A DNA stretch of 64,000 bases from Burkholderia ambifaria (GCF_001443045.1 NZ_LKPJ01000003.1:225935-289934); one strand, 5' to 3'; positions 1 to 10,233 are shown, numbered from the stretch's first letter. Program-made: numbers and translations. Notes: generated from the letters alone by a model not told the origin.

Positions 1-144
1 CGTGTGCGCCGGGGCTCTACAACCCGCCCTCAACCGCACCGCTTCCCTTCTTCCCCCGCGCTGCGTTTCCGTTAGCGCGAAAGAGGCGTGATTCTAAGCA
101 CCCCACCCCGTCTCCGCAACCCCCTTTGTGAAAATATTTTGAAA

Positions 145-176
145 AAGCCCCCGTGCGCTGCCGCGCACGGGGGCTT
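145..176 (-). terminator. Terminator of the enoyl-CoA hydratase gene
   Basis: A perfect 14-bp stem (145-158 with 163-176) closes a 4-base loop. Read on the minus strand it is followed by a run of five T, so it would end the crotonase transcript that stops at 253. In bases 1-144 I see no gene. Confidence 0.8.
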
Positions 177-252
177 GGAGCTCGTTGCACCAGGCAACCA
201 TGCCGGCGACGGATACCCGTCGCTCGCCAAGCCGCCCCACCCCGCCACCGGA

Positions 253-1029
253 TCAACGGTTCTTGAATACCGGCTTGCGCTTCTCGACAAATGCCGCCAT
301 CCCTTCCTTCTGATCTTCAGTCGCGAACAGCGAATGGAACAGCCGACGCTCGAAATGGACGCCTTCAGCCAGCGTCGTCTCATACGCACGGTTCACCGAC
401 TCCTTGACCATCATGACCGCCGGCAGCGAAAACTCGGCGATCGTCGTCGCTGCGGCAATCGCTTCATCGAGCAACTTGTCGGCCGGCAGCACACGCGACA
501 CGAGCCCCGCCCGTTCCGCCTCGGCTGCATCCATGAAGCGTGCGGTCAGGCACATGTCCATGGCCTTCGCCTTCGACACCGCGCGCGGCAGGCGCTGCGT
601 GCCGCCCGCGCCGGGCATCACGCCCAGCTTGATCTCGGGCTGGCCGAACTTGGCCGTATCTGCCGCAAAGATGATGTCGCACATCATCGCGAGCTCACAG
701 CCGCCGCCGAGTGCGAAGCCCGCCACGGCCGCAATGATCGGCTTGCGGATCTCGCGGACGGTCTCCCAGTTACGGGTGATGTAGTCGCCGCGATAAACAT
801 CCATATAGGAATAGGTCGCCATCATGCCGATGTCGGCCCCCGCCGCGAACGCCTTCTCGCTCCCCGTCACGACGATCGCGCCGATCTCGTCGTCCGCGTC
901 GAATGCTTTCAGTGCAGCACCCAATTCATCCATCAGTGCATCGTTCAGCGCATTCAGCGCCTTCGGACGGTTCAGCGTGACCAGCCCGACTCGCCCCCGG
1001 GTCTCCACCAGGATGTTCTCGTAAGACAT
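253..1029 (-). CDS. Enoyl-CoA hydratase (PaaF-like crotonase)
   Basis: 258-residue crotonase-fold protein. It should add water to a 2,3-enoyl-CoA, most likely 2,3-dehydroadipyl-CoA in phenylacetate breakdown. The two catalytic glutamates are present 20 residues apart: E112 in [11 protein letters not shown] and E132 in GQPEIKLGV. The oxyanion-hole segment FAAGADI lies near residues 61-67. The gene is divergent from paaN with 129 bases between them that hold a TetR-type palindrome, so both directions may share one repressor. It could also act as a general short-chain enoyl-CoA hydratase. The family is certain; the exact substrate is inferred from the neighbours. Confidence 0.9.
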   Translation of the reverse strand: MSYENILVETRGRVGLVTLNRPKALNALNDALMDELGAALKAFDADDEIGAIVVTGSEKAFAAGADIGMMATYSYMDVYRGDYITRNWETVREIRKPIIAAVAGFALGGGCELAMMCDIIFAADTAKFGQPEIKLGVMPGAGGTQRLPRAVSKAKAMDMCLTARFMDAAEAERAGLVSRVLPADKLLDEAIAAATTIAEFSLPAVMMVKESVNRAYETTLAEGVHFERRLFHSLFATEDQKEGMAAFVEKRKPVFKNR

Positions 1030-1099
1030 CTATTTCTCCTCGATCAATGAAATGAGAAACGCCTCGCACACGCGAATAGTTTGATGCTACCATTCTCCG

Positions 1100-1113
1100 A
1101 CCAACCGGTCGGT
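1100..1113. promoter_or_regulatory. Putative PaaR operator (TetR-type palindrome)
   Basis: ACCAACCGGTCGGT is a 14-bp palindrome with one mismatched pair. It lies between the divergent crotonase gene and paaN, 46 bases before the paaN start. From memory of the literature, Burkholderia cenocepacia paa promoters carry a short conserved inverted repeat bound by PaaR and relieved by phenylacetyl-CoA. Position and symmetry fit. The paaR gene is not in this window. Confidence 0.6.
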
Positions 1114-1158
1114 TAATTAATCGATCCAACCCCTCTCAACATCCATCAGGCCGCCGTC

Positions 1159-2865
1159 ATGACCCATGCACTGTTCACGAAGCACGAAGACACGCTGAAC
1201 CACGCCCTCGCCGCCATCGAAAGCCGCGGGTACTGGAGCCCGTTCGCGGAAATGCCGAGTCCCAAAGTGTACGGGGAAAGCGCTAACGCCGATGGTGAAG
1301 CTGCGTTCAAAGCACACCTCGGCAACACGTTCGTGCTCGACCAGCCGGCGTCCGGCGGAACCGTCGGTGCGGAGCAGTCGCCGTACGGGATCGCACTTGG
1401 CATCCGCTATCCGAAATCGACGCCTGACGAACTGGTTGCAGCGGCCGCCGTTGCCCAGCGTGCATGGCGCGAAGCAGGCCCGAGCGCCTGGATCGGCGTA
1501 AGCCTCGAAATCCTCGCGCGCCTGAACCGCGCGAGCTTCGAGATTGCCTACAGCGTGATGCACACCACCGGCCAGGCGTTCATGATGGCGTTCCAGGCCG
1601 GCGGCCCGCACGCGCAAGATCGCGCGCTCGAAGCGGTCGCCTATGCCTGGGACGAACTGCGCCGCATCCCCGCCGATGCGCACTGGGAAAAGCCGCAAGG
1701 CAAGAACCCGCCGCTCGCGATGCACAAGCGCTATACGATCGTCCCGCGCGGCACCGGCCTCGTGCTCGGCTGCTGCACGTTCCCGACCTGGAACGGCTAC
1801 CCCGGTCTGTTCGCCGACCTGGCGACCGGTAACACGGTAATCGTCAAACCCCACCCGGGCGCGATCCTGCCGCTCGCAATCACAGTCCGCATCGCCCGCG
1901 ACGTGCTCCGCGAAGCCGGCTTCGATCCGAACGTCGTCACGCTCCTCGCGACCGAGCCGAACGACGGCGCCCTCGTGCAAGACCTCGCGCTGCGTCCTGA
2001 AATCAAGCTGATCGACTTCACGGGCAGCACGCAAAACGGCACGTGGCTCGAACGCCATGCCCATCAGGCACAGGTGTATACCGAGAAGGCTGGCGTCAAC
2101 CAGATCGTGATCGATTCGACCGACGACCTGAAGGCCGCAGCCAAGAACATCGCGTTCTCGCTGGCGCTGTACTCCGGCCAGATGTGCACGGCACCGCAGA
2201 ATATCTACGTGCCGCGCGACGGCATCCGGACGGCAGACGGCCACGCGAGCTTCGACGAGGTCGCCCAGGCGATCGCCGTATCCGTGCAGAAGCTGACCGG
2301 CGACCCGGCGCGCTCGGTCGAACTGATCGGCGCGATCCAGAACGACGGCGTGACCGCGCGCATCGACGACGCCCGCAAGCTCGGCCGCGTGCTCGCCGAC
2401 AGCCAGACGCTCCAGCACCCGACGTTCGCCGACGCTCGCGTGCGCACGCCGCTAGTGCTGCAGCTCGACGTGGCTGACCGCGCGAAATTCACGCAGGAGT
2501 GGTTTGGCCCGATCTCGTTCGTGATCGCGACCGACTCGACCGCACAGTCGCTCGATCTCGCCGGCGAAATCGCCGCGGAGCATGGCGCGCTGACACTCTC
2601 CGTCTACAGCACCGACGACAAGATCCTCGACGCCGCGCACGATGCGGCGGTGCGTGGCGGCGTCGCGCTGTCGATCAACCTGACGGGCGGTGTGTTCGTC
2701 AACCAGTCGGCCGCGTTCTCCGACTTCCACGGCACCGGTGCGAACCCGGCCGCCAACGCCGCGCTGGCCGACCCGGCGTTCGTCGCCAACCGGTTCCGCG
2801 TGGTGCAAAGCCGCGTCCATGTTGCGCCGAAGGCCGTAACCGCGGAAGCCGGCCAGACGGCATAA
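1159..2865 (+). CDS. paaN: PaaN/PaaZ-type aldehyde dehydrogenase, phenylacetate pathway
   Basis: 568-residue aldehyde dehydrogenase superfamily protein. It is expected to oxidise the ring-opened 3-oxo-5,6-dehydrosuberyl-CoA semialdehyde. The catalytic pair is visible: E309 in YTEKAGVNQ and C343 in SGQMCTAPQ, with the 34-residue spacing typical of the family. It matches the stand-alone PaaN type. It lacks the C-terminal MaoC-like hydratase domain that makes E. coli PaaZ about 680 residues, so ring cleavage itself must come from another protein. It is the first gene of a five-gene paa operon and is preceded by the PaaR-like palindrome. Often annotated paaZ in Burkholderia. Confidence 0.9.
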   Translation: MTHALFTKHEDTLNHALAAIESRGYWSPFAEMPSPKVYGESANADGEAAFKAHLGNTFVLDQPASGGTVGAEQSPYGIALGIRYPKSTPDELVAAAAVAQRAWREAGPSAWIGVSLEILARLNRASFEIAYSVMHTTGQAFMMAFQAGGPHAQDRALEAVAYAWDELRRIPADAHWEKPQGKNPPLAMHKRYTIVPRGTGLVLGCCTFPTWNGYPGLFADLATGNTVIVKPHPGAILPLAITVRIARDVLREAGFDPNVVTLLATEPNDGALVQDLALRPEIKLIDFTGSTQNGTWLERHAHQAQVYTEKAGVNQIVIDSTDDLKAAAKNIAFSLALYSGQMCTAPQNIYVPRDGIRTADGHASFDEVAQAIAVSVQKLTGDPARSVELIGAIQNDGVTARIDDARKLGRVLADSQTLQHPTFADARVRTPLVLQLDVADRAKFTQEWFGPISFVIATDSTAQSLDLAGEIAAEHGALTLSVYSTDDKILDAAHDAAVRGGVALSINLTGGVFVNQSAAFSDFHGTGANPAANAALADPAFVANRFRVVQSRVHVAPKAVTAEAGQTA

Positions 2866-2952
2866 CCCGAATGGCCGACGTGCAAACGCCGCCACGTTCT
2901 CTACCATGAACGAATCCGCCAGCCGGCGGGTTCGCTGCACATCGACACCCCC

Positions 2953-4155
<1,203 letters not shown>

Positions 4156-4212
4156 CCGACGCGCCGCGCGCCTATAACGAAGTCATGAACGAAGTCATGA
4201 AGGAGACACTGC

Positions 4213-5004
4213 ATGTCATATCAGGCGATCCAGGTGGATATCGATCAGGCTGCCCGCGTGGCCACGATCACCCTCAACCGTCCGGACAAGCTGAACAGCT
4301 TTACGCGGGCGATGCACCGCGAACTGCAGTCGGCACTCGATGAAGTCGAGGCAGCCGGTGCACGGGCGCTGATCCTGACGGGTGCGGGGCGAGGCTTCTG
4401 CGCGGGCCAAGACCTGGCCGACCTCGACTTCACGCCGGGCGCGTCCACCGACCTCGGCACGCTGATCGACGAGCATTTCAATCCGCTGATCCGCCGCCTG
4501 CAACGCACGCCAATTCCGGTGATCGCCGCCGTCAACGGCACGGCGGCCGGCGCCGGCGCGAATCTCGCGCTCGCATGCGACATCGTATTTGCCGCGCGCT
4601 CGAGCAGTTTCATCCAGGCCTTCGTCAAGATCGGGCTCGTGCCCGATTCGGGCGGCACATGGTTGCTGCCGCAACGCATCGGCATGGCCCGCGCGCTGGG
4701 CCTCGCACTGACCGGCGACAAGCTCGGCGCCGAACAGGCCGAACAATGGGGCTTGATCTGGCGCGCGGTCGACGACGATGCGCTTGCCGCGTCGGCCCGT
4801 CAGGTCGCCAACCAGCTCGCGCAGCAGCCGACGCTCGCGATCGCGTCGATCAAGCAGTCGATGCGCGACGGCATGACGAATACGCTCGACCAGCAGCTCG
4901 ACCTCGAGCGCGACCTGCAGCGCAAGCTCGGCCAGTCGTACGACTACGCGGAAGGCGTGAAGGCGTTCATCGAGAAGCGCGCGCCGCGCTTCGAGGGGCG
5001 GTGA
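4213..5004 (+). CDS. paaG: 1,2-epoxyphenylacetyl-CoA isomerase PaaG
   Basis: 263-residue crotonase-family protein. PaaG converts ring-1,2-epoxyphenylacetyl-CoA to the oxepin-CoA and also shifts a double bond later in the pathway. An aspartate (D145 in LVPDSGGTW) replaces the second hydratase glutamate, as expected for the isomerase subgroup. The CoA/oxyanion segment GRGFCAGQDLAD is at residues 59-70. The start follows a purine-rich AAGGAGA site by a few bases. It ends one base before the ATG of paaI, so translation is probably coupled. Confidence 0.92.
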   Translation: MSYQAIQVDIDQAARVATITLNRPDKLNSFTRAMHRELQSALDEVEAAGARALILTGAGRGFCAGQDLADLDFTPGASTDLGTLIDEHFNPLIRRLQRTPIPVIAAVNGTAAGAGANLALACDIVFAARSSSFIQAFVKIGLVPDSGGTWLLPQRIGMARALGLALTGDKLGAEQAEQWGLIWRAVDDDALAASARQVANQLAQQPTLAIASIKQSMRDGMTNTLDQQLDLERDLQRKLGQSYDYAEGVKAFIEKRAPRFEGR

Positions 5005-5005
5005 C

Positions 5006-5458
5006 ATGACCACGTCCACCGACACGCTCGCCCCCGATGCACTCGCCCGTGCGACAGCGCGAGCCATGTACGACGCGGACGCCTGCAGCCGCGCGTTCGG
5101 CATGGAAATCGCCGAGGTACGCGCCGGCTACGCACGCCTGCAGATGCGCGTACGGCCGGAGTTCCTGAACGGACACCAGACCTGCCACGGCGGCATCATC
5201 TTCACGCTCGCCGATTCGACGTTCGCGTTCGCGTGCAACTCGTACAACCTGAATACCGTTGCAGCAGGCTGCTCGATCGAATACCTGCGTCCCGTACACG
5301 GCAACGAGCTGCTGACGGCCGAGGCGGTCGAACAGACGCGCAGCGGCCGGTACGGCATCTACGACATCCGCGTCACGAACCAGACAGGCGAAACAGTCGC
5401 GATGTTTCGCGGCAAATCGGCCCAGATCAAGGGTACGGTCCTCCCGGAAGACCGCTGA
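5006..5458 (+). CDS. paaI: PaaI hotdog-fold acyl-CoA thioesterase
   Basis: 150-residue hotdog thioesterase. PaaI enzymes hydrolyse ring-hydroxylated phenylacetyl-CoA and are thought to rescue CoA from dead-end intermediates. The segment NGHQTCHGGIIFTLADS carries the helix glycines and the likely catalytic aspartate D70. The ATG lies one base after the paaG stop, with the site embedded in the paaG end (GAGGGGCGG). It sits third from the end of the paa operon, before paaK. Confidence 0.93.
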   Translation: MTTSTDTLAPDALARATARAMYDADACSRAFGMEIAEVRAGYARLQMRVRPEFLNGHQTCHGGIIFTLADSTFAFACNSYNLNTVAAGCSIEYLRPVHGNELLTAEAVEQTRSGRYGIYDIRVTNQTGETVAMFRGKSAQIKGTVLPEDR

Positions 5459-5496
5459 CGTCCACGGCTCGCTCATAACAATCACTGGAGACAGGC

Positions 5497-6795
5497 ATGA
5501 CTACCCCGCTACCGCTCGAGCCGATCGAGACCGCCTCACGCGACGAGTTGACCGCGCTGCAGCTCGAACGCCTGAAATGGTCGCTCCGGCATGCGTATGA
5601 GCACTCCCCCGTCTATCGCCGCAAATTCGACGAAGCGGGCGTGCATCCCGACGACCTGAAGACGCTCGCCGATCTGTCGCGCTTCCCGTTTACGACCAAG
5701 AGCGATCTGCGCGACAGCTATCCGTTCGGGATGTTCGCGGTGTCGCAGGACCAGATCTCGCGCATCCACGCTTCGTCGGGCACGACCGGCAAGCCGACCG
5801 TCGTCGGCTACACGGCCCGCGACATCGATACGTGGGCGAATCTGGTTGCTCGCTCGATCCGTGCGGCCGGCGCGCGCCGCGGCGACAAGGTTCACGTCAG
5901 CTACGGCTACGGACTGTTCACGGGCGGGCTCGGCGCACACTACGGTGCCGAGCGCGCCGGGCTGACGGTGATTCCTTTCGGCGGCGGCCAGACCGAGAAG
6001 CAGGTGCAGCTGATCCAGGACTTCCGGCCCGACATCATCATGGTGACGCCGAGCTACATGCTGTCGATCGCCGACGAAATCGAGCGTCAGGGCCTCGATC
6101 CCGCGCAAAGCTCGCTTCGCATCGGCATTTTCGGTGCGGAACCGTGGACCAACGACATGCGTGCGGCCATCGAGCAGCGGATGGGCATCGACGCGGTCGA
6201 CATCTACGGGCTGTCCGAGGTGATGGGCCCAGGTGTCGCGTCGGAATGCGTCGAGACCAAGGACGGCCCGACGATCTGGGAAGACCACTTCTATCCGGAA
6301 ATCATCGATCCCGAGACCGGCGAAGTGCTGCCGGATGGCGAGCTCGGCGAACTGGTCTTCACGTCGCTGACGAAGGAAGCGCTGCCGATCATCCGCTATC
6401 GGACGCGCGACCTCACGCGTCTGCTGCCCGGCACCGCCCGCACGATGCGCCGGATGGAGAAGATCACCGGGCGTTCGGACGACATGATGATCGTGCGGGG
6501 CGTCAACGTCTTCCCGACGCAAATCGAGGAACAGCTGCTGAAGCAACGCGCGCTCGCCCCGCACTATCAGATCGTGCTGACCAAGGAAGGGCCGCTCGAC
6601 GTGCTGACGCTCAACGTCGAACCGTGTCCCGAAACGGCCCCCGACACGGCGGCGATCCACGCGGCCAGACAGGCGCTCGCGCACGACATCAAGTCGCTGA
6701 TCGGTGTGACGGCCGTAATCAACGTGCTGCCCGTGAACGGAATCGAGCGCTCCGTCGGCAAGGCACGCCGCGTGATCGACAAGCGCAAGGGCTGA
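5497..6795 (+). CDS. paaK: Phenylacetate-CoA ligase PaaK
   Basis: 432-residue adenylate-forming ligase. It activates phenylacetate with ATP and CoA to phenylacetyl-CoA, the first step of the pathway and the product thought to release PaaR. The nucleotide-binding P-loop SSGTTGKPTVVGYT is near residues 92-105. The YGLSEVMGPGV segment and the C-terminal hinge TGRSDDMMIVRGVNVFPTQ are intact. Length is normal for PaaK. It is the last gene of the operon and is followed by a strong hairpin. A GGAGACAGGC site precedes the ATG. Confidence 0.95.
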   Translation: MTTPLPLEPIETASRDELTALQLERLKWSLRHAYEHSPVYRRKFDEAGVHPDDLKTLADLSRFPFTTKSDLRDSYPFGMFAVSQDQISRIHASSGTTGKPTVVGYTARDIDTWANLVARSIRAAGARRGDKVHVSYGYGLFTGGLGAHYGAERAGLTVIPFGGGQTEKQVQLIQDFRPDIIMVTPSYMLSIADEIERQGLDPAQSSLRIGIFGAEPWTNDMRAAIEQRMGIDAVDIYGLSEVMGPGVASECVETKDGPTIWEDHFYPEIIDPETGEVLPDGELGELVFTSLTKEALPIIRYRTRDLTRLLPGTARTMRRMEKITGRSDDMMIVRGVNVFPTQIEEQLLKQRALAPHYQIVLTKEGPLDVLTLNVEPCPETAPDTAAIHAARQALAHDIKSLIGVTAVINVLPVNGIERSVGKARRVIDKRKG

Positions 6796-6841
6796 TACCC
6801 GTCGTTATCCCATCGCCGCGCGAAGCAGCAATCGCGTACAC

Positions 6842-6882
6842 AAAAAAACAGCCCGATCGCCGACGCCGATGGGGCTGTTTCG
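6842..6882. terminator. Bidirectional terminator between paaK and mltA
   Basis: AAACAGCCCGAT pairs with ATGGGGCTGTTT (one mismatch in 12) around a 10-base GC loop, with A-rich and T-rich flanks. It lies between two convergent genes and can end both transcripts. Confidence 0.8.
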
Positions 6883-6924
6883 TTTCGATGCCCGGCTACC
6901 CGTGTACGCCGGCATCACCGCGCA

Positions 6925-8049
6925 TCACGAATTCGGAAAGAGCAGCCACATCCGGCCGATCTGCTTCATCCGTCCGGCCTGGTCGCCGGCGTCGTCGCCG
7001 AGCCCCCAGAAATAGTCGGCCCGCACGCCACCCCGGATCGCGGAACCCGTATCCTGCGCGAACACGAGCCGGTTCATCGGCGTATTCGTCAGCGGACGCG
7101 TGGTCTGCAGGAACACGGGCGTGCCGAGCGGGATCGACGACGGATCGACCGCGATCGAACGCTCGGGCGTGAGCGGCACGCCGAGCGCACCGATCGGGCC
7201 GTCCGCGCCGCCGTGCGGCGCATCTTCCTTGGTCGGCATGTCGCGGAAGAACACGAAGCGCGGATTCGTGTCGAGCAACGCGTCGACGCGAGTCGGGTTC
7301 GCCTTCGCCCACGCCTTGATGCCCTGCATCGTCGCCTGAGCGGGCGTCAGCTCGCCGCGATCGAGCAGCCACTTGCCGATCGAGCGATACGGCTGGTTGT
7401 TGGTGCCGCCGAAGCCGACCCGCATCACCGAACCGTCGTCGAGCAGCACGCGTCCCGAACCCTGCACCTGCAGGAAGAACGCCTCGATCGGATCGTCGAC
7501 CCACACGAGTTCGTTGCCGTTCAGGACGCCGGCGCGCTCGAGCTGCGCGCGAGCGGGCAGCGCGGCGCCGGCACGATAGCCGGTCGGCCAGCGATACAGC
7601 GCGTACTGGTAGGGACCGCGACGCACGCGGGAACCGTGCAGCAGCGGCTCGTAATAGCCGGTCACGAGCCCGTCGAGCGTGCCGTCGGTGTTCGCCAGCT
7701 GAAACGGCGTGAAATACGTTTCGAAGAATGCACGCGCGCTGCTGACGTCGAGTTCGTCGAGCTGGTCGGCAGCCGCGCAGGCGCGCTGCCACGCCGGCTG
7801 GCGCGCAAGCCGCACGCAGTTCTGCCGCAGCGCGGCCGTCGCGCCGATCAGCGAATCGTCCTGCCAGCCCGGCACCTGCTGCCAAGCGACCGGCGTCAGC
7901 CGCTTCGCGGCGACCTGCCCCGGCACGATCGCCGCGCCGGTCGGCGGCTTGAGCGCCGACGTTCGCGTCGGCGCGCCGCCGCACGCAGCAAGCAGCGCGG
8001 CCGTCGCGGCCGCCGCAACCCAGCCGGCCACCCGGGGCCCAAACCACAT
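6925..8049 (-). CDS. mltA: Membrane-bound lytic murein transglycosylase A
   Basis: 374 residues from the chosen start at 8049. MltA cleaves the glycan strand of peptidoglycan with formation of 1,6-anhydromuramic acid. The N-terminus is a signal peptide ending in a lipobox (ATAALLAACGG), so it is an outer-membrane lipoprotein. The domain core is seen in GLVTGYYEPLLHGS and in the 3D-domain segment VFAQDTGSAIRGGVRADYF. An upstream in-frame extension to 8202 is open, but it would put about 50 non-signal residues before the signal peptide, so I reject it. The start overlaps the promoter region of the divergent small membrane protein. Confidence 0.92.
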   Translation of the reverse strand: MWFGPRVAGWVAAAATAALLAACGGAPTRTSALKPPTGAAIVPGQVAAKRLTPVAWQQVPGWQDDSLIGATAALRQNCVRLARQPAWQRACAAADQLDELDVSSARAFFETYFTPFQLANTDGTLDGLVTGYYEPLLHGSRVRRGPYQYALYRWPTGYRAGAALPARAQLERAGVLNGNELVWVDDPIEAFFLQVQGSGRVLLDDGSVMRVGFGGTNNQPYRSIGKWLLDRGELTPAQATMQGIKAWAKANPTRVDALLDTNPRFVFFRDMPTKEDAPHGGADGPIGALGVPLTPERSIAVDPSSIPLGTPVFLQTTRPLTNTPMNRLVFAQDTGSAIRGGVRADYFWGLGDDAGDQAGRMKQIGRMWLLFPNS

Positions 8050-8077
8050 ACAATGTCCGTTCTTGATGGAAACCGCC

Positions 8078-8221
8078 ATGTCAGATTTTCTCGACCAATA
8101 TCCGATGCTCATCTTCGCGCTCGAAGCTTTCGTAGCGCTTGCCCTGCTGATCTTCATCGTCGTGTGGACGTCGTCGGGCAGGAAGAAGCACGCCCGCGGC
8201 AACGACCGCCAGCCACGCTGA
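8078..8221 (+). CDS. Small single-pass membrane protein (47 aa), unknown function
   Basis: 47-residue protein beginning MSDFLDQYPMLIFALEAFV, with one hydrophobic segment at about residues 10-30 and a basic tail (SSGRKKHARGNDRQPR) that predicts a cytoplasmic C-terminus. A TACAAT -10-like box at 8049-8054 lies at a good distance for initiation just upstream. That box overlaps the mltA start codon on the other strand, so the two genes have fully overlapping divergent promoters. No known family recognised. Coding is supported by the coherent hydrophobic/basic layout and by a stop just before apaG. Confidence 0.7.
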   Translation: MSDFLDQYPMLIFALEAFVALALLIFIVVWTSSGRKKHARGNDRQPR

Positions 8222-8235
8222 CCGGCCCCGCACGC

Positions 8236-8610
8236 TCAATGCAGCGTGCGCGGCATGTGCAGCGCAAACTCGTCGACCGGCGCATCGAACCGCTCGCCGT
8301 CCTCCGCCACGCAGAAGTACGCGCCGCGCATCGTGCCGACCGGCGTCGCGATCACGGCCCAGCTCGTGTATTCGAACTGTTCGCCCGGCTGCAGCAGCGG
8401 CTGGTGCCCGACGACGCCGAGCCCCTTCACTTCCTGCACGTGGTTTTCGCTGTCCGTAATGATCCAGTGACGCGCGATCAACTGCGCCGCGACCTGCCCC
8501 GTGTTGCGGATCGTCAGCGTGTACGCGAATGCGTATTGACGTCGATCGGGGTCGGATTGTTCCGGCAAGTAGCTGGTTTTCACCGAAACGGTGAACTGAT
8601 ACTGACTCAT
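8236..8610 (-). CDS. apaG: ApaG family protein
   Basis: 124-residue ApaG/F-box-A domain protein with an immunoglobulin-like beta sandwich, linked in enterobacteria to Co2+/Mg2+ efflux. The hallmark segments AYTLTIRNTG, RHWIITDSENHVQEVKGLGVVG and GTMRGAYFCVAEDG are intact and the length is standard. The start at 8610 (MSQYQFTVSVKT) is the conserved ApaG N-terminus. An upstream in-frame extension lacks similarity. It is convergent with the 47-residue membrane protein gene and divergent from rpe. Confidence 0.93.
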   Translation of the reverse strand: MSQYQFTVSVKTSYLPEQSDPDRRQYAFAYTLTIRNTGQVAAQLIARHWIITDSENHVQEVKGLGVVGHQPLLQPGEQFEYTSWAVIATPVGTMRGAYFCVAEDGERFDAPVDEFALHMPRTLH

Positions 8611-8786
8611 GGTGTTTCCGCTGTAGGTAACCGCCCGCGCCGACTCGAGCGGCCAGGCCGCGGCGCGCCGCATTGGTTCGGCATTCTATGCGGAATCGGG
8701 CCGCAACCGCACGGCCCGTCGCCGCGCACCGGGTCGCCGGACGGTAGAATGGCGGTTTTGCGCCGCAGCGTCCCCGCTCCCCTGTC

Positions 8787-9473
8787 ATGACTCAATTCCG
8801 CATCGCTCCCAGCATCCTGTCGGCCGACTTTGCACGGCTCGGCGAAGAAGTCCGCAACGTGGTCGCCGCCGGCGCCGACTGGATTCACTTCGACGTGATG
8901 GACAACCATTATGTGCCGAACCTGACGATCGGCCCGCTCGTCTGCGAGGCGATCCGCCCGCACGTGCAGGTGCCGATCGACGTGCACCTGATGGTGCGCC
9001 CGGTCGACCGGATCGTGCCCGATTTCGCGAAAGCCGGCGCGAACCTGATCAGCTTCCACCCGGAAGGCTCGGATCACATCGACCGTACGCTGTCGCTGAT
9101 CCGGGATCACGGCTGCAAGGCCGGCCTCGTGTTCAATCCGGCCACGCCGCTGAACTATCTCGACCACGTGATGGACCGCCTGGACTTCGTGCTGCTGATG
9201 TCGGTGAACCCCGGCTTCGGTGGCCAGTCGTTCATTCCGGAAACACTGAACAAGCTGCGCGAAGCGCGCGCGCGCATCGATGCGTACACGGAGCGCACCG
9301 GCCGCGAGATCCTGCTCGAGGTGGACGGCGGCGTGAAGGCCGACAACATCGCGGAGATCGCTGCGGCCGGCGCGGACACCTTCGTTGCGGGCTCGGCGAT
9401 CTTCGGCAAGCCCGACTACCGCAAGGTGATCGACGAGATGCGCGCCGCGCTCGCCACCGTCGAACGGAGCTGA
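8787..9473 (+). CDS. rpe: Ribulose-phosphate 3-epimerase
   Basis: 228-residue TIM-barrel epimerase that interconverts ribulose 5-phosphate and xylulose 5-phosphate in the pentose phosphate pathway. Signature parts are [15 protein letters not shown] at the N-terminus, the metal-site segment [13 protein letters not shown], and [15 protein letters not shown] with EVDGGVK for phosphate and acid/base roles. A TAGAAT -10-like box lies at 8744-8749. The gene is followed four bases later by gph, an order common in proteobacteria. Confidence 0.97.
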   Translation: MTQFRIAPSILSADFARLGEEVRNVVAAGADWIHFDVMDNHYVPNLTIGPLVCEAIRPHVQVPIDVHLMVRPVDRIVPDFAKAGANLISFHPEGSDHIDRTLSLIRDHGCKAGLVFNPATPLNYLDHVMDRLDFVLLMSVNPGFGGQSFIPETLNKLREARARIDAYTERTGREILLEVDGGVKADNIAEIAAAGADTFVAGSAIFGKPDYRKVIDEMRAALATVERS

Positions 9474-9477
9474 CGCC

Positions 9478-10233
9478 GTGGCCGATTCCTCGCAAGCCGG
9501 TCAGGCACCGGCCGAAGCCGACGGCACGATCCGTTTTGCGGCGCCGCGCATCGCTGCGGCGCTGATCGACCTCGACGGCACGATGGTCGACACGGCCGAC
9601 GATTTCACGGCCGGGCTGAACGGGATGCTCGCGCAGCTCGGCGCGCCGGCCACGTCGCGCGACGAGGTGATCGGCTATGTCGGCAAGGGCTCCGAGCATC
9701 TGATCCAGAGCGTGCTGAAGCCGCGCTTCGCGCCCGACGACGCGCACGCGCGCTTCGACGACGCGCTCGCGATCTACCAGACCGAGTACGCGAAGATCAA
9801 TGGCCGTCACGCGCGCCTCTATCCCGAGGTCGCAGCCGGTCTCGATGCGTTGCACGCAGCCGGCATCCGGCTCGCGTGCGTGACGAACAAGCCGCACCGC
9901 TTCGCGGTCGAGCTGCTCGAGCAATACGGGCTGATCGATCGCTTCGGCATCGTGCTCGGCGGCGACAGCGTCGCGCGCAAGAAGCCCGATCCGCTGCCGA
10001 TGCTGACGGCCTGCGACGCGCTCGGCGTCGCGCCGGACGCGGCGGTCGCGATCGGCGACTCGGAAAACGATGCACTGGCGGGCCGCGCGGCCGGCATGGC
10101 GACGCTAACGGTGCCGTACGGCTACAACCACGGCAAAGCTATACAAACGATAAATTCGGATGGTATAGTCGATTCGTTGCTGGTCGCAGCACGCGCGATC
10201 ACCGCGCACAATGCCGGCCGGCCAACCATCTGA
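9478..10233 (+). CDS. gph: Phosphoglycolate phosphatase
   Basis: 251-residue HAD-superfamily phosphatase that removes phosphate from 2-phosphoglycolate. The nucleophile motif is LIDLDGTMVDT (D31, D33). Motif II is CVTNKP and motif III/IV is RKKPDPLPML with AIGDSENDALAGRAAG. It starts with GTG four bases after the rpe stop, and translation is likely coupled. Near the 3' end a TATAGT box (10164-10169) could be the -10 of the trp promoter, which would place that promoter inside gph. Confidence 0.92.
   Translation: MADSSQAGQAPAEADGTIRFAAPRIAAALIDLDGTMVDTADDFTAGLNGMLAQLGAPATSRDEVIGYVGKGSEHLIQSVLKPRFAPDDAHARFDDALAIYQTEYAKINGRHARLYPEVAAGLDALHAAGIRLACVTNKPHRFAVELLEQYGLIDRFGIVLGGDSVARKKPDPLPMLTACDALGVAPDAAVAIGDSENDALAGRAAGMATLTVPYGYNHGKAIQTINSDGIVDSLLVAARAITAHNAGRPTI

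Noticed and set aside
1-144. Possible gene end or RNA gene at the left edge
   Set aside because: No frame, cloverleaf or terminator pattern supports one.
8050-8202. Longer N-terminus for MltA
   Set aside because: It would place about 50 non-signal residues before a clear lipoprotein signal peptide and overlap the small membrane protein gene entirely.
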